Below, one piece after another: positions 14,001-26,900 of a stretch of 64,000 nt of DNA; position 1 is the stretch's first letter, and each line of letters starts with the position of its first letter. The translations under genes were made by a program, and so were the position numbers. Source of the DNA: Cordylochernes scorpioides (lineage: Eukaryota; Arthropoda; Arachnida; Pseudoscorpiones; Chernetidae); contig CP092873.1 of assembly GCA_030710605.1 (NCBI GenBank), forward strand, positions 1,552,892 to 1,616,891, written 5' to 3'. The notes beneath the pieces were generated by a model that did no database searches, was not told the origin of the DNA, and saw nothing but the letters and a program-made list of their open reading frames with translations.

Positions 14001-17000
14001 AGTTCTAAACTCCAGCTAACGGCAGTCACCAAACAGGAGATCCAATAAGTTGTGTCAGTTCTAAACTCCAGCTAACGGCAGTCACCAAACAGGAGATCCA
14101 ATAAGTTGTGTTTGTTCTAAACTCCAGCTAACGACAGTCACCAAACAGGAGATCCAATAAGTTGTCAGTTCTAAACTCCAGCTAACGGCAGTCACCAAAC
14201 AGGAGATCCAATAAGTTGTGTCAGTTCTAAACTCCAGCTAACGGCAGTCACCAAACAGGAGAATCAATAAGTTGTATTTGTTCTAAACTCCAGCTAACGA
14301 CAGTCACCAAACAGGAGATCCAATAAGTTGTCAGTTCTACACTCCAGCTAACGGCAGTTACCAAACAGGAGATCCAATAAGTTGTGTCAGTTTTAAACTC
14401 CAGGTAACGGCAGTCGCGGAACAGGAGATCCAAAAAGTTGTGTCAGTTCTAAACTCCAGCTAACGGCAGTCACCAAACAGGAGATCCAATAAGTTGTGTC
14501 AGTTCTAAACTCCAGCTAACGGCAGTCACCAAACAGGAGATCCAATAAGTTGTGTCAGTTCTAAACTCCAGCTAACGGCAGTCACCAAACAGGAGATCCA
14601 ATAAGTTGTGTCAGTTCTAAACTCCAGCTAACGGCAGTCACCAAACAGGAGATCCAATAAGTTGTGTCAGTTCTAAACTCCAGCTAACGGCAGTCACCAA
14701 ACAGGAGATCCAATAAGTTGTGTCAGTTCTAAACTCCAGCTAACGGCAGTCACCAAACAGGAGATCCAATAAGTTGTGTCAGTTTTAAACTCCAGCTAAC
14801 GGCAGTCACCGAACAGGAGATTCAATAAGTTGTGTCAGTTCTACACTCCAGCTAACGGCAGTCACCAAACAGGAGATCCAATAAGTTGTGTCAGTTCTAA
14901 ACTCCAGCTAACGGCAGTCACCGAACAGGAGATCCAATAAGTTGTGTCAGTTCTAAACATCTGCTAACGGCAGTCACCAAAAGGAGATTCAATAAATTGT
15001 GTCAGTTCTACACTCCAGCTAACGGCAGTCACCAAACAAGAGATCCAATAAGTTGTGTCAGTTCTAAACTCCAGCTAACGGCAGTCACCAAACAGTAGAT
15101 CCAATAAGTTGTGTCAGTTCTAAACTCCTGCTAACGGCAGTCACCAAACAGGAGATCCAATAATTTGTGTCAGTTCCATACTCCAGCTAACGGCAGTCAC
15201 CGAACAGGAGATCCAATAAGTTGTGTCAGTTCTAAACTCGAGCTAACGGCAGTCACCGAAAAATATATCCAATAAGTTGTGTCAGTTTTAAACTCCAGCT
15301 AACGGCAGTCACCGAACAGGAGATCCAAAAAGTTGTGTCAGTTCTACACTCCAGCTAACGGCAGTTACCAAACAGGAGATCCAATAATTTGTGTCAGTTT
15401 TAAACTCCAGGTAACGGCAGTCGCGTAACAAGAGATCCAAAAAGTTGTCAGTTCTACACTGCAGCTAACGGCAGTCACCAAACAGGAGATACAATAAGTT
15501 GTGTCTGTTCTAAACTCCAGCTAACGACAGTCACCAAACAGGAGATCAATAAGTTGTGTCAGTTCTAAACTCCAGCTAACGGCAGTCACCAAACAGGAGA
15601 TCCAATAAGTTGTGTCAGTTCTAAACTCCAGCTAACGGCAGTCACCAAACAGGAGATCCAATAAGTTGTGTCAGTTCTAAACTCCAGCTAACGGCAGTCA
15701 CCAAACAGGAGATCCAATAAGTTGTGTCAGTTCTAAACTCCAGCTAACGGCAGTCACCAAACAGGAGATCCAATAAGTTGTGTCAGTTCTAAACTCCAGC
15801 TAACGGCAGTCACCAAACAGGAGATTCAATAAGTTGTGTCAGTTCTAAACTCCAGCTAACGGCAGTCACCAAACAGGAGATCCAATAAGTTGTGTCAGTT
15901 CTAAACTCCAGCTAACGGCAGTCACCAAACAGGAGATCCAATAAGTTGTGTCAGTTCTAAACTCCAGCTAACGGCAGTCACCAAACAGGAGATCCAATAA
16001 GTTGTGTTTGTTCTAAACTCCAGCTAACGACAGTCACCAAACAGGAGATCCAATAAGTTGTCAGTTCTAAACTCCAGCTAACGGCAGTCACCAAACAGGA
16101 GATCCAATAAGTTGTGTCAGTTCTAAACTCCAGCTAACGGCAGTCACCAAACAGGAGAATCAATAAGTTGTATTTGTTCTAAACTCCAGCTAACGACAGT
16201 CACCAAACAGGAGATCCAATAAGTTGTCAGTTCTACACTCCAGCTAACGGCAGTTACCAAACAGGAGATCCAATAAGTTGTGTCAGTTTTAAACTCCAGC
16301 TAACGGCAGTCTCGAACAGGAGATCCAAAAAGTTGTGTCAGTTCTAAACTCCAGCTAACGGCAGTCACCAAACAGGAGATCCAATAAGTTGTGTCAGTTC
16401 TAAACTCCAGCTAACGGCAGTCACCAAACAGGAGATCCAATAAGTTGTGTCAGTTCTAAACTCCAGCTAACGGCAGTCACCAAACAGGAGATCCAATAAG
16501 TTGTGTCAGTTCTAAACTCCAGCTAACGGCAGTCACCAAACAGGAGATCCAATAAGTTGTGTTTGTTCTAAACTCCAGCTAACGGCAGTCACCAAACAGG
16601 AGATCCAATAAGTTGTGTCAGTTTAAACTCCAGCTAACGGCAGTCATCGAACAGGAGATCCAATAAGTTGTGTCTGTTCTACACTCCAGCTAACGGCAGT
16701 AACCAAACAGGAGATCCAATAGGTTGTGTCAGTACTAAACTCCAGCTAACGGCAGTCACCAAACAGTAGTTCCAATATGTTGTGTGAGTTCTAAACACCC
16801 GCTAACGGCTGTCACCAAACAGGAGATCTAATAAGTTGTGTCAGTTCTAAACTCCAGCTAACGGCAGTCACCAAACAGGAGATCCAATAAGTTGTGTCAG
16901 TTCTACACTCCAGCTAACGGCAGTCACCAAACAAGGAGATACAATAAGTTGTGTCAGTTATAAACTCCAGCTAACGGCAGTCACCAAACAGGAGATACAA

Positions 17001-17109
17001 TAAGTTGTGTCAGTTCTAAACTCCAGCTAACGGCAGTCACCAAACAGGAGATCCAATAAGTTGTGTCAGTTCTAAACTCCAGCTAACGGCAGCGACCCAC
17101 CAGGAGATG
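5096..17109. repeat. 56-bp satellite array, about 214 units
   Basis: A 12 kb head-to-tail array. The 56-bp unit contains CTCCAGCTAACGGCAGTCAC, then CAAACAGGAGATCCAATAAG, then TTGTGTCAGTTCTAAA. Units vary at a few fixed places (CCAAA or CCGAA; CTAAAC, CTACAC or TTAAAC; GGAGA or GTAGA), and some have 1-7 base deletions. The last unit decays into unique GC-rich sequence at 17090-17110. The unit length is not a multiple of three and stops are frequent, so reading frames inside it are artefacts. The assembled copy number may be wrong if the array was collapsed. Confidence 0.97.
12880..16600. repeat. Higher-order duplication of about 1.9 kb inside the satellite
   Basis: Rare unit variants recur at a constant offset. 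The CATCTGCTAACGG variant is at 13061 and 14958. The GAAAAATATATCC variant is at 13361 and 15258 (both offset 1897). The GAATCAATAAGTTGTATTTG variant is at 14261 and 16157 (offset 1896). This is about 34 monomers. Parts of the interior have diverged or been homogenised since. A similar relation with a 3070-bp offset links the CAGGTAACGG variants at 6921 and 9991. Confidence 0.7.
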
Positions 17110-17260
17110 AACGGGCGGCTGACACAATTAGTGCGGGGAACAAGCCACACGAATGGATAGGTCAAAGGCCTGTGACGTCACGCCATCTCAGCCAATGTCA
17201 AGGCTCCCCCAGGTAACCATGGCGACGGGCAAACAGGCGGTGATCACAATTGCCGGGCCC
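17110..17260 (+). promoter_or_regulatory. GC-rich proximal promoter region of the LPMO gene
   Basis: This unique, GC-rich stretch lies between the end of the satellite and the TATA box. It contains TGACGTCA-like (17173) and CCAAT-like (AGCCAATG, 17191) motifs. Its promoter role is inferred from position only. Confidence 0.4.
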
Positions 17261-17296
17261 TATATAAGCCGGGAGATGGTCCCTGGCTCTTCATTT
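17261..17296 (+). promoter_or_regulatory. TATA box and initiator, probable LPMO promoter
   Basis: TATATAAG lies at 17261-17268 and a TCATTT initiator-like motif at 17291-17296. The spacing puts the start site about 32 bp after the first T of the TATA box, the usual distance for RNA polymerase II. A 5' splice donor (CTGCAG|GTAGGT) follows 24 bp downstream. The link to the LPMO coding exon at 20799 is inferred: it is on the same strand, and I see no other promoter of this quality between the two. Confidence 0.6.
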
Positions 17297-17316
17297 CACA
17301 ACCCTTTACACTGCAG
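17293..17316 (+). other. Putative noncoding first exon of the LPMO gene
   Basis: A short leader runs from the predicted start site to a consensus donor, GTAGGT, at 17317. The partner acceptor may be at about 20729 (pyrimidine-rich, CTACATTAG), about 20690 or about 20658, all upstream of the ATG at 20799. This is inferred, with no transcript evidence. Confidence 0.4.
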
Positions 17317-20300
17317 GTAGGTTCTCTTCCAACACGGCCTAACATTGCAGGTTGGGATGGCAAAATATTTTGCAAATATTATACATCTATATTCATTTTT
17401 TTTTTCAAAATCAAATATATATTTATTTTGAGAATTTCCGTTTATAAGCGTTTTAAGGTTTCTTCAAATTTCCGATTTTTTCGTCAAAAAATTGTTTGTA
17501 TTTTAGATACATAATATTATTATATTAAATACTTGTTTTAATTTTTTATTTTATATTTATGTATTTTGAATTAATAACGCTTGTTCCGGATATCAAATGT
17601 TAATTATAAATTACAAAATAAGCGTTATCCATTCAAAGTTATCAAAAAGGATTGCTGGATTTTCAACATATTTGTATTTATAATTAAAGTGTTTTTAATT
17701 GTAAAATTTGCTTCTCTGCTCGGTGTGTAAATTTTCATACACATTTTAATGGGCATGTTTTTTTGCACTTTTAAAAATTAATGTGAATTTAAAATGACTG
17801 TATAATAAAATTATTGTAATCTATAGTAAAATATTTCTTTAAAAAAATAAATAACTAGTTATTTCTCTCATGATATATCTATACATTTCAAAGAAAGATA
17901 ATATTTTAAAAATTACTCTATGTGGTGTTGTAGTAAATATAATAAATGGGGATATCTTTGATGCAGAAAATGGATTTAATCAGATGAAGGTTTATATTTT
18001 TTAAATCGCTAATAGTTTAGCGCGGAATAAACGGTGTGAGGAACATTCCCGCGGGGAGTGGAGGCTGGTCCCAGGTGTGCCGTACAGCACACAATTGCTG
18101 GAAACTCGGACACATCCAATATTTGGACGCTACCAAATGGAGCTGTTTGTATACTTGGTAATTCCTGCCAATAATATCGGCGGAGCTGGAACGTATATAT
18201 TTCACCTTTTAAACTAGTTCTCATAAATAANNNNNNNNNNNNNNNNNNNNNNNNNNNNNNNNNNNNNNNNNNNNNNNNNNNNNNNNNNNNNNNNNNNNNN
18301 NNNNNNNNNNNNNNNNNNNNNNNNNNNNNNTATAGCATTTCCTCTGAATTGAAGTCGTGATAAACTACCAATCAAGTTTCCAACTCTGTCGAATTACTGT
18401 AGTGCTGTAAAAAACTTTGGGAGAAAGTCCTCATGTGGAGATTGCTTCTAGATCCGTTTTACAGCAGGAAAGAAAATCGGGGCTGCACATAGAAACTATA
18501 GACATTACTTCTAATCAACGGTGTGTTACAGGGAGAAAAATTTTAAAAATGTAAATTGAAATATCGCGTTGTTTGTAAGTGACTATATAAAAGAGAGAAA
18601 ACGGAAGAGATATAATTCATTGACTCGTAGACAAATAGAACCACAAAGCCGAGATTTGTCTCACGGCGCAGTCAGCCCAGAGGTTGGGATGCTGGGAAGC
18701 CGCGTGTACAAATTTCTCCGCCGTGCTCCGCCGTTAGCGGCTGTTTCACGCTATCGAACATGTGGGGAGTTGAGCTGTGGAATATGCTGACAGAGGTTTG
18801 AATTAATGGGTCTGCCGGGAGAGATCTAATTGTTGGCTAGGAGAGTCCTGCAGGCCAATCTCCACGGCCGCACAATTCTAAAGAATCTACAAGTTTGTAT
18901 TAAACCTGCGTTGGTAGAAATGGCTTCAATCCTAGGCCGTGGCAGCGTGATGAATCATCGCCCGGTCGAAGAAGAGCACTCACTACTGTCATTAAATAAT
19001 TGCAAGGAAACAATGATTGTATAAAAAGATGATTGACAGGACAAATTGGCGCAAAGCTGTTTTTTTATTGTTTGTTTCATTGTGTCCAGATTGATATAGC
19101 TTTTTGTTGTTCCATTGTGTTGTGGATGTCGAAAGTTCCCAGCCTGAACAGTGCGATATAGGAAGCCACACGTGTTCGACCAATCCCTATCATTAAGCAG
19201 TTTATCCGGAAGCGGAAAGTTGGTAATTTATCTCCGCGCCCTATCACTTAGCTGCCTCCGTGTCTGCTGGATATATATGTGCGGCGGGGGGCAAAAGAAC
19301 GCTGTGACCTTCGGCTGGCAACGCTGTAATCATTCTTCAATTTTTCACCAGACGAACGTTTAAGCATATTTCTTGTGCGCGTAATTGGGCCGGCGTCTGT
19401 CAGGAATTGCAACATCCCTTTCCTCGAACTCTTTTTTTAATTGGGGCTCGTAATCTATTTTTTTTTATTTCTTTCTTAAACATTTTTCTAATTGCTTTTT
19501 TAAAAAAAAAATCATTTTTGATAATTATTTTTGTTACCTAGAAAAAGGGTTACGCCCTAACATATTTTTTGTTATTTTTCCGAGTGTAGTTGTGCTTCCA
19601 GAAATGATCGACCATTGTTCTGGCGTTTTTTTTCCCTCGCGCTTCTGTTTGTTCGTCCTCGTAGTCACGCTTCCCTCCTGGCTGCTATACATCAGCCCAC
19701 CCTGGTATAACGTTTCAAAATAAACAGATTTGTGCCGATTCTGAAACACTTAGAAGAATCCAATATCCCACTGAAATGGCCGTTGTTAAACATCGTTGCT
19801 GCCAGCCAGGGAAGCCGGAATGCTGTGCTAACCCAGTTTCGACGGCTCCATGGATTAACGCCGCAATCAAAGGAGATTACGTCGTGTTTGCCCACTCTAT
19901 AATCCTTCCTTCCTTGGTTGAACATCAGAGATGTCTTAGTACTCCTTATTCTCCAGGACCAAGGAACTATCACATCGCACTCTACTTTTTTAAATTGTAA
20001 AAATCAAAATGGATGTTGCCGACTGGTGTCTCCCAGGCCGGCAGGATGGGAAAGTCGGGCAGAGCGGCGATTACTCACCCGCCCCGCCCCCCGGACTTCA
20101 GGTTCATAACGGATTGACTCGGGGTTAGTGGGCTTGTTGTGGGAGGGTGGGGCAGCTTTCTCCCGTCCTTGTTTTTTTACAAAGTTGTTCTACCGCCGAG
20201 TCATCCATCACCGCGAGTAAAGTGGATCACTCGCGTCAAGTTCTTCTCCTGTCGCCAATGAGGCTAAATCTGTTGCACTTTTGATTTCTGAAAATCCTTT

Positions 20301-20729
20301 AGGTGTTTTCTTTAAGAAATAAATGATGGGAGAGCCCAACATTCCCTTTCCCTACTTCTAGTCTCTCAGTACTGGCCAGGTATGCTGTCCTGGACTATGG
20401 ATCTCTCCAAAGATTTTCTTTTGTGTTAATGGCATAGGGGATTAGAGACTCTATCTGAGAGAAATGTTTCAAGAAAGTCCACGTCGCTCCAACGTGACCA
20501 ACAGAGATAAGATAGCGGAGACACAATCGTCAGAGATAGTCGCTTGGTATTGCTAAATCACAGGAGTGGAATCTTGGATGCAAAAAAAAAAAATTTTGTT
20601 CGATACTTCTTCTCCTGCTTAAATCTCGGTAAAGGAATCCCTCCAGCTCTTCCTTTCAGGTTTGTTTGGTCTTGGAGGGTCTGTCAGTATCCTTCTTCCT
20701 CTGAATTCTATTACCTTCACCTACATTAG
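17317..20729 (+). other. Putative first intron; nothing else recognised
   Basis: AT-rich at first, then mixed composition. It contains the assembly gap 18231-18330. The open frames here (93 codons or fewer) overlap on both strands and show no recognisable domain. Confidence 0.4.
18231..18330. other. Assembly gap (100 N)
   Basis: A run of exactly 100 N, the usual placeholder for a gap of unknown length. Confidence 0.98.
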
Positions 20730-20798
20730 ATCAACTTGGGGCACTCAAAATGCCAAGGAAATCTCTGTATCATTCTGTGAGCTGACTGGGCGTGCAGC

Positions 20799-20969
20799 AT
20801 GCTGGCGACTCTGGCGCTGCTCCTGGCGGTTGCCGCCGTTCTCCTGCCGCGGCCTGCCGAGGCCCACGGCCGCCTGCTCGAGCCCCCGTCCCGCTCCAGC
20901 ATGTGGAGGTTCGGCTTCCGCACCAAACCTAACTACAACGACAATGAGCTCTTCTGCGGCGGATGGGCG
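20799..20969 (+). CDS. LPMO first coding exon (signal peptide and copper-brace His)
   Basis: 57 codons in phase 0, ending at GGATGGGCG|GTGAGT. The ATG at 20799 is chosen because it gives a hydrophobic 22-residue signal peptide (Leu/Ala/Val core, then PRPAEA) directly before the obligatory His-Gly. Confidence 0.93.
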
Positions 20970-23900
20970 GTGAGTACTTCTCCAATCGTTTGAAGTGTAT
21001 CGCGTGCCTTTATCCCTCGTGTTACAAGTGGTCGCCTGTCACGAGGATCATGTCGGAATTCGAAAGTGGAGGAGCCGTCAGTCAACGCCAGCTAATATCC
21101 TGGTTTTAAAAAATGAGCCGTGCAGTTAAGCCGATGTCTGGGAATGCGCTGAGATTAGAGAAAGTGTGAAATTTGCGATTCAGTCGAGGAGAAGGTACTT
21201 CGCACAGCTTATGTTCACTCCTTTAAAAATGTGACAAATTCTTTATCTCGGCCATATGGCTTCATTTATAAAGTGACGTCTGACAGCTGTCTGACATAAT
21301 CCCCCAGGCTCCTCGCTTTATTTTGATTCACCTATCTGTGCGGGATATTGCGAAACTTTCTTCAAAAGGGTCTTTGGCCAAAATATAAAAAAAGTTCCTG
21401 CTCTTTGTGTAGTGAAGCAAAAATTGTTGCGAATGTGAAATTTGAGACTCTTTGACTGGCCTGTGGTCGACCTTCATGAGATCTGCCATTTCTCGCAAGG
21501 AGGAATGGCTTTGTTGAGCACGGTCTTATAACGCACGCAGAACGATCGGAAACATCCTTTTTGTCTCTTTCTGAACACCAATTCTAAGTTGTCCATTTGG
21601 TCCTGTTCTTCCAGTCACACTGGGAAGAGTTTCATCACAGGGATCAGAGAGACTTGGTTGAAGCTATAGGACAGTCATTTTGTTTTTAACATTTTATTCT
21701 CAGTTAATGAGACGAGTTATTTTGTAATCCCCTTGTTACGCGGAGAAAAATCTTTTTTTTTACATTAGATAAAAGCTAAATAAAACGCTTTCCTATCAAA
21801 ACAAAAACTGGAAATTTGTCTTTTGACAGTCGTCCTTATGGTTCGGAAAAAGGTCTCATTATTTGAAGTTTACAAAAAGACAGAAACCGGGTTGAAGCTC
21901 TCATTACACGCCGTGTTTCGCGGGAAACATCCAGGCTTTCCACGGTTTGAGAACCTGCGTTTCGACTTTTTATTCCTCAGAAGAGACAATATATGTACGT
22001 TCCCGAAATGGCTCCTTATACACTTTGCAAAAAAAAAACCGATTCAATCAAAATATACAAGGTATGTCCCATAAGTTCCCGGACTGGGTCCATAAAAAAA
22101 AGGTAAGATATTAAAAAAAATAAATAAATAAAACTTTTCAAAGTAATCCCCCCTTGCTTCAACGCACCAGCGCCATCGTTTCTCCCAATTGTCGAAACAG
22201 TTTTTATAGGCCTCTTTTGGGATGCTCTTCAATGCCAACAGCGATTTTTCTATTATGCCATCCCTCGTGTCAAAATGTCTTCCTTTTAGAACTGCTTTAA
22301 ATTTGGGAAACAGGAAAAAGTCATTTGGTGCGATGTCTGGGGAATAGGGTGGTTGAGGTAGGATTTGTGTCCCGTTTTTCGCGTCACCAAGTGCGCTGTG
22401 TGAGGGCGGGCATTGTCATGGTTTAGGATCCAGTCACCATTAGTCCATTTTTCTGGCCTTTTTTTTTTCGAATCGCTTCTCTTAGACGGCGAATAATGCC
22501 CAAATACATTTCCTTAATAACTGTTTGGCCTGCAGGAAGATACTCGTGATGAACAATGCCCTTGTTATCCAAAAAGGCGACCAGCAACATCTTGTTTCTG
22601 GATTTCAATATCCTGGATTATTTGGGTCTAGGCTCACCCTGACCTCCCCACTCGGCAGATTTGACGCTTGGTTTCAGGCTCATAGCCATAGACCCATGTC
22701 TCGTCGCCTGTGATTATCTTGTCTTTCCATTCCGGATCCGTTCTTGTCATTTGCAACATGTCACAGGTTGCAAGCCGACACAGGTTTTGTTCATTAGTGA
22801 GGAATCTTGGGATGAATTTTTCAGGAGTCTTTTTGAGCTTCAAATCTTCGGTTACGATCCTTCCAATCGTTGTTTTAGAGATGCCTGTGTCTTGCTCTAG
22901 CTCTAGCAAAGTGGTTCGAGGTTTTTCTTTTATCAAACCGGTGATTTTTTGCACATTTTCATCAGTCCTTTGAAATTTTGGGCGTCCTTGCCGAGGATCA
23001 TCTTCAATGGAAATTCTGCCAGCTTTAAATCTAGAATGCCATTCAAAAATAGTTGTTCTCTTTGAGGCGTCATTGGGGAATACTTTATTAGGCATTTCAA
23101 AAGTTTCGGTTGCTGATATTTGAAGTTTCACACAAAATTCAATGCAAATCCTCTGCTTCAATTTTTGTTCCATCGTAAAATCGCCGCAGCGCAAGGTGTA
23201 ACCTTTAAATAAATTAGAATGACCTTGGCGCGCGCGCACGTACCGCCTCGATATTGGTACCACCGTGTTGCCAGATATTTTTTCTATAATAAGCAGTCAT
23301 ATTTATTTACATTTTTCATTCATTTATTTTTTTTATGGATCCAGTCCGGGAACTTATGGGACATACCTTGTATACGACCTACAGCTATATAGAGAAATAA
23401 GTTTTTCTATTTTTAATTCCGCACACTTCAGGCAATCGGGAGTCACTGGCATCAAGGAAAGTTCGATGATTAAAAAAACCGAGGACGAGCAACAAAGGGC
23501 TTGGTTTCGAGGAATGTGATTTGACCTTGGGGACAAGGTGGCATTGTGTGGATGTAGGGCATCTGGAGCATGATCGATTGCGACAAACAAGTTTTGCATA
23601 GGGCACGGCCACTCCCACATCCCCGCTGACCCAATGAGATTCTAATGGCCGAAATGAACACCTCCTCATTTTCATATTCTGCACGGGTAATTTGACCATC
23701 CTCCATTTTAATTTGAGGGCCGGTTCTTTGTCTCGATGTTGCTACACCATGTCGCGGTCATTGCTGTCGTGGCGTAACCATCCTGTCCGTCTCTGGACAC
23801 TTGCAGTGACGATCTTTGTTCAGCCCGTCATAGCTGTCCCCGCCACTCCGGACACTTGCAGTGACGATCTTTGTTCAGCCCGTCATAGGTGTCCCCGCCA

Positions 23901-26900
23901 CTCCGGACACTTGCAGTGACGATCTTTGTTCAGCCCGTCATAGCTGTCCCCGCCACTCCGGACACTTGCAGTGACGATCTTTGTTCAGCCCGTCATAGCT
24001 GTCCCCGCCACTCCGGACACTTGCAGTGACGATCTTTGTTCAGCCTGTCATAGCTGTCCCCGCCACTCCGGACACTTGCAGTGACGATCTTTGTTCAGCC
24101 TGTCATAGGTGTCCCCGCCACTCCGGACACTTGCAGTGACGATCTTTGTTCAGCCCGTCATAGCTGTCCCCGCCACTCCGGACACTTGCAGTGACGATCT
24201 TTGTTCAGCCCGTCATAGCTGTCCCCGCCACTCCGGACACTTGCAGTGACGATCTTTGTTCAGCCCGTCATAGCTGTCCCCGCCACTCCGGACACTTGCA
24301 GTGACGATCTTTGTTCAGCCCGTCATAGCTGTCCCCGCCACTCCGGACACTTGCAGTGACGATCTTTGTTCAGCCTGTCATAGGTGTCCCCGCCACTCCG
24401 GACACTTGCAGTGACGATTTTTGTTCAGCCCGTCATAGCTGTCCCCGCCACTCCGGACACTTGCAGTGACGATCTTTGTTCAGCCCGTCATAGGTGTCCC
24501 CGCCACTCCGGACACTTGCAGTGACGATTTTTGTTCAGCCCGTCATAGCTGTCCCCGCCACTCCGGACACTTTCAGTGACGATCTTTGTTCAGCCCGTCA
24601 TAGCTGTCCCCGCCACTCCGGACACTTTCAGTGACTATCTTTGTTCAGCCTGTCATAGGTGTCCCCGCCACTCCGGACACTTGCAGTGACGATCTTTGTT
24701 CAGCCCGTCATAGCTGTCCCCGCCACTCCGGACACTTGCAGTGACGATCTTTGTTCAGCCCGTCATAGCTGTCCCCACCACTCCGGACACTTTCAGTGAC
24801 TATCTTTGTTCAGCCCGTCATAGCTGTCCCCGCCACTCCGGACACTTGCAGTGACGATCTTTGTTCAGCCCGTCATAGCTGTCCCCACCACTCCGGACAC
24901 TTGCAGTGACGATCTTTGTTCAGCCCGTCATAGCTGTCCCCGCCACTCCGGACACTTGCAGTGACGATCTTTGTTCAGCCCGTCATAGCTGTCCCCGCCA
25001 CTCCGGACACTTGCAGTGACGATCTTTGTTCAGCCCGTCATAGCTGTCCCCGCCACTCCGGACACTTGCAGTGACGATCTTTGTTCAGCCCGTCATAGCT
25101 GTCCCCGCCACTCCGGACACTTGCAGTGACGATGTGCCGCCCATCGTGGCTGTCCTCGCCAAATCAGCCGATCGACAGACCAGCTCAAGGCAGACTTCAG
25201 TTCATTTTGAAAACGAGAGGAGCCGATAGAGAGATAATGGTAAACATCAGGTATGCCAGGTGGTCCCTTCAACTAATGTCACTAATCACCGCGAAATTCT
25301 ATCGTGACTCTCACGGCGCCAGGCTGTCTCCGCCCTTCCATCCCACTTTTGGAATACCATTAGCACGCCAGCAGTAAGTCATCAGCAACATCATGCGTTA
25401 GCGTAGATTGGGCAGAAAACAACTGAGTAGAACTAAGCCCGCAAAGAAATGGCTAGAAATTGGTGATTTACTTCCCAGCCATACCTGGGCGGAGGCCACA
25501 GCGTCGTTTAAAATAAAGAGCTGCGTCGTGGAGGCCAGGCGGTGCATTGAACTTCGCCTGCGGGGATGATTTCAGCCACCGGCCGTTTTTTGTAAGGTTC
25601 CCGGGGGTCGGGATTTTTTTTCCACCGCGGGAGGTGTGTGGCCATTACTGCGGCAGCCTTCCTGCTCCCACGGCCTCTTCCTGCTCTACCTCGCTGCTAA
25701 TCTGTTTTGCCACCAACTTCGAATCTCCAGTGATGGTGAACTTCTCTTTTAAGGCCAGAAGTTGACAAATACAGCGGTGCCGCCACCTCGACGTGCTGCA
25801 ACCCTCGCGCCAGAAGGCTGCAGGGGTCGGCGCCCCCCTCAGTTCATCGAACACATTATCTTAATGGAAGACAAATTTCTTGACGCCTCTGCTGCCACAC
25901 TTCACCTTACCACGGGGCCCCCGCCCCCCACTCTTCGCTTTTATCCGCTTAATATGCATTCATTAGCCTGACCGGGCACTGCCCTGCCCCCACTTGATGG
26001 GACGTACATCTTCAAGCTTTCTCACGGAACCCCGCCAAAATTGCCACACACAGAAAGAAACTACAAGCCAAACAACAAAATGAAATGGCGAATTGAAAAA
26101 CTGGCGGAAAATAAGAAATTATCTTAAAAAAACAAAAAGCGGAAAAAGTTGTTCTTGTAGAGGTCATTTCACTTTCCCACCCATTGTTCTCCGTCCGTCC
26201 GTCCTTAGGCCTAAAGAGGACCACTTTTTGTTGTTCGTTTGGCCGACCTGACGTGTGCCACAATCAATTATCATTAAAGATTCACGTTCGTTGTACTTAG
26301 GCTTAGGGATTGATGTTTGCTGATACTTGGCTTTTGAACATTTTTTTTTAAAGAAGGAAAAATCTAATGAACGTATATTACATGCTCCAAGAAAGAATGT
26401 TCTTTTTACAACCAGTCATTTAGCTATCACATATTGATGGATGCACCTTCGCAACCATAATATTTTGTAGAATATTTATTGCATAAAATTTGACATTCGA
26501 AGTCGAATGTGAAGTTTCGCAATCCGCCACTCAGTAGCCTGCGACACACACACACATTTGTTACACAAAATGTTACAAATAATTTCCACAATAATTTATC
26601 ATATTCCAATTTGTATTAGTTCCCCACGTCTCTCTCCAGGGAACGACCTTGGTCTACTTAATAAATAACTTTGTGACTGGCTCGGTCGACAGAGACGATC
26701 CGTCATATCGGCAGCTATTAATCACCTTTTTGAAATGGCCAGATGTTCGTTTCCCGGAAAATGAGTTTCCGCCAAGAACACTTTAATGAAATATCTGAGA
26801 AGTTTTAATTAGGGGTGGCGATCGATCAGGGGGAGATCCGGAATGGTCGTTACTTTAGTGGACAGTGGTCTCTGGCCTTTACCACAGCAGCCCTAGACTT

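Larger units (their letters stand above)
22056..23372 (-). mobile_element. Decayed mariner (Tc1/mariner) DNA transposon
   Basis: The element is 1317 bp, flanked by TA target duplications (22054-22055 and 23373-23374), with imperfect inverted ends of about 45 bp beginning TACAAGGTATGTCCCATAAG. It carries a broken transposase on the minus strand and lies in the first coding-gene intron, antisense to the LPMO. The length and TA duplication are standard for mariner. Confidence 0.93.

Noticed and set aside
14248-14433. Open reading frame inside the 56-bp satellite
   Set aside because: It is translated tandem repeat; the unit is not a multiple of three and most copies have stops.
5096-17109. Possible CRISPR-like array, given regular repeats
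   Set aside because: There are no unique spacers; the whole 56-bp unit is repeated, and the context is eukaryotic.
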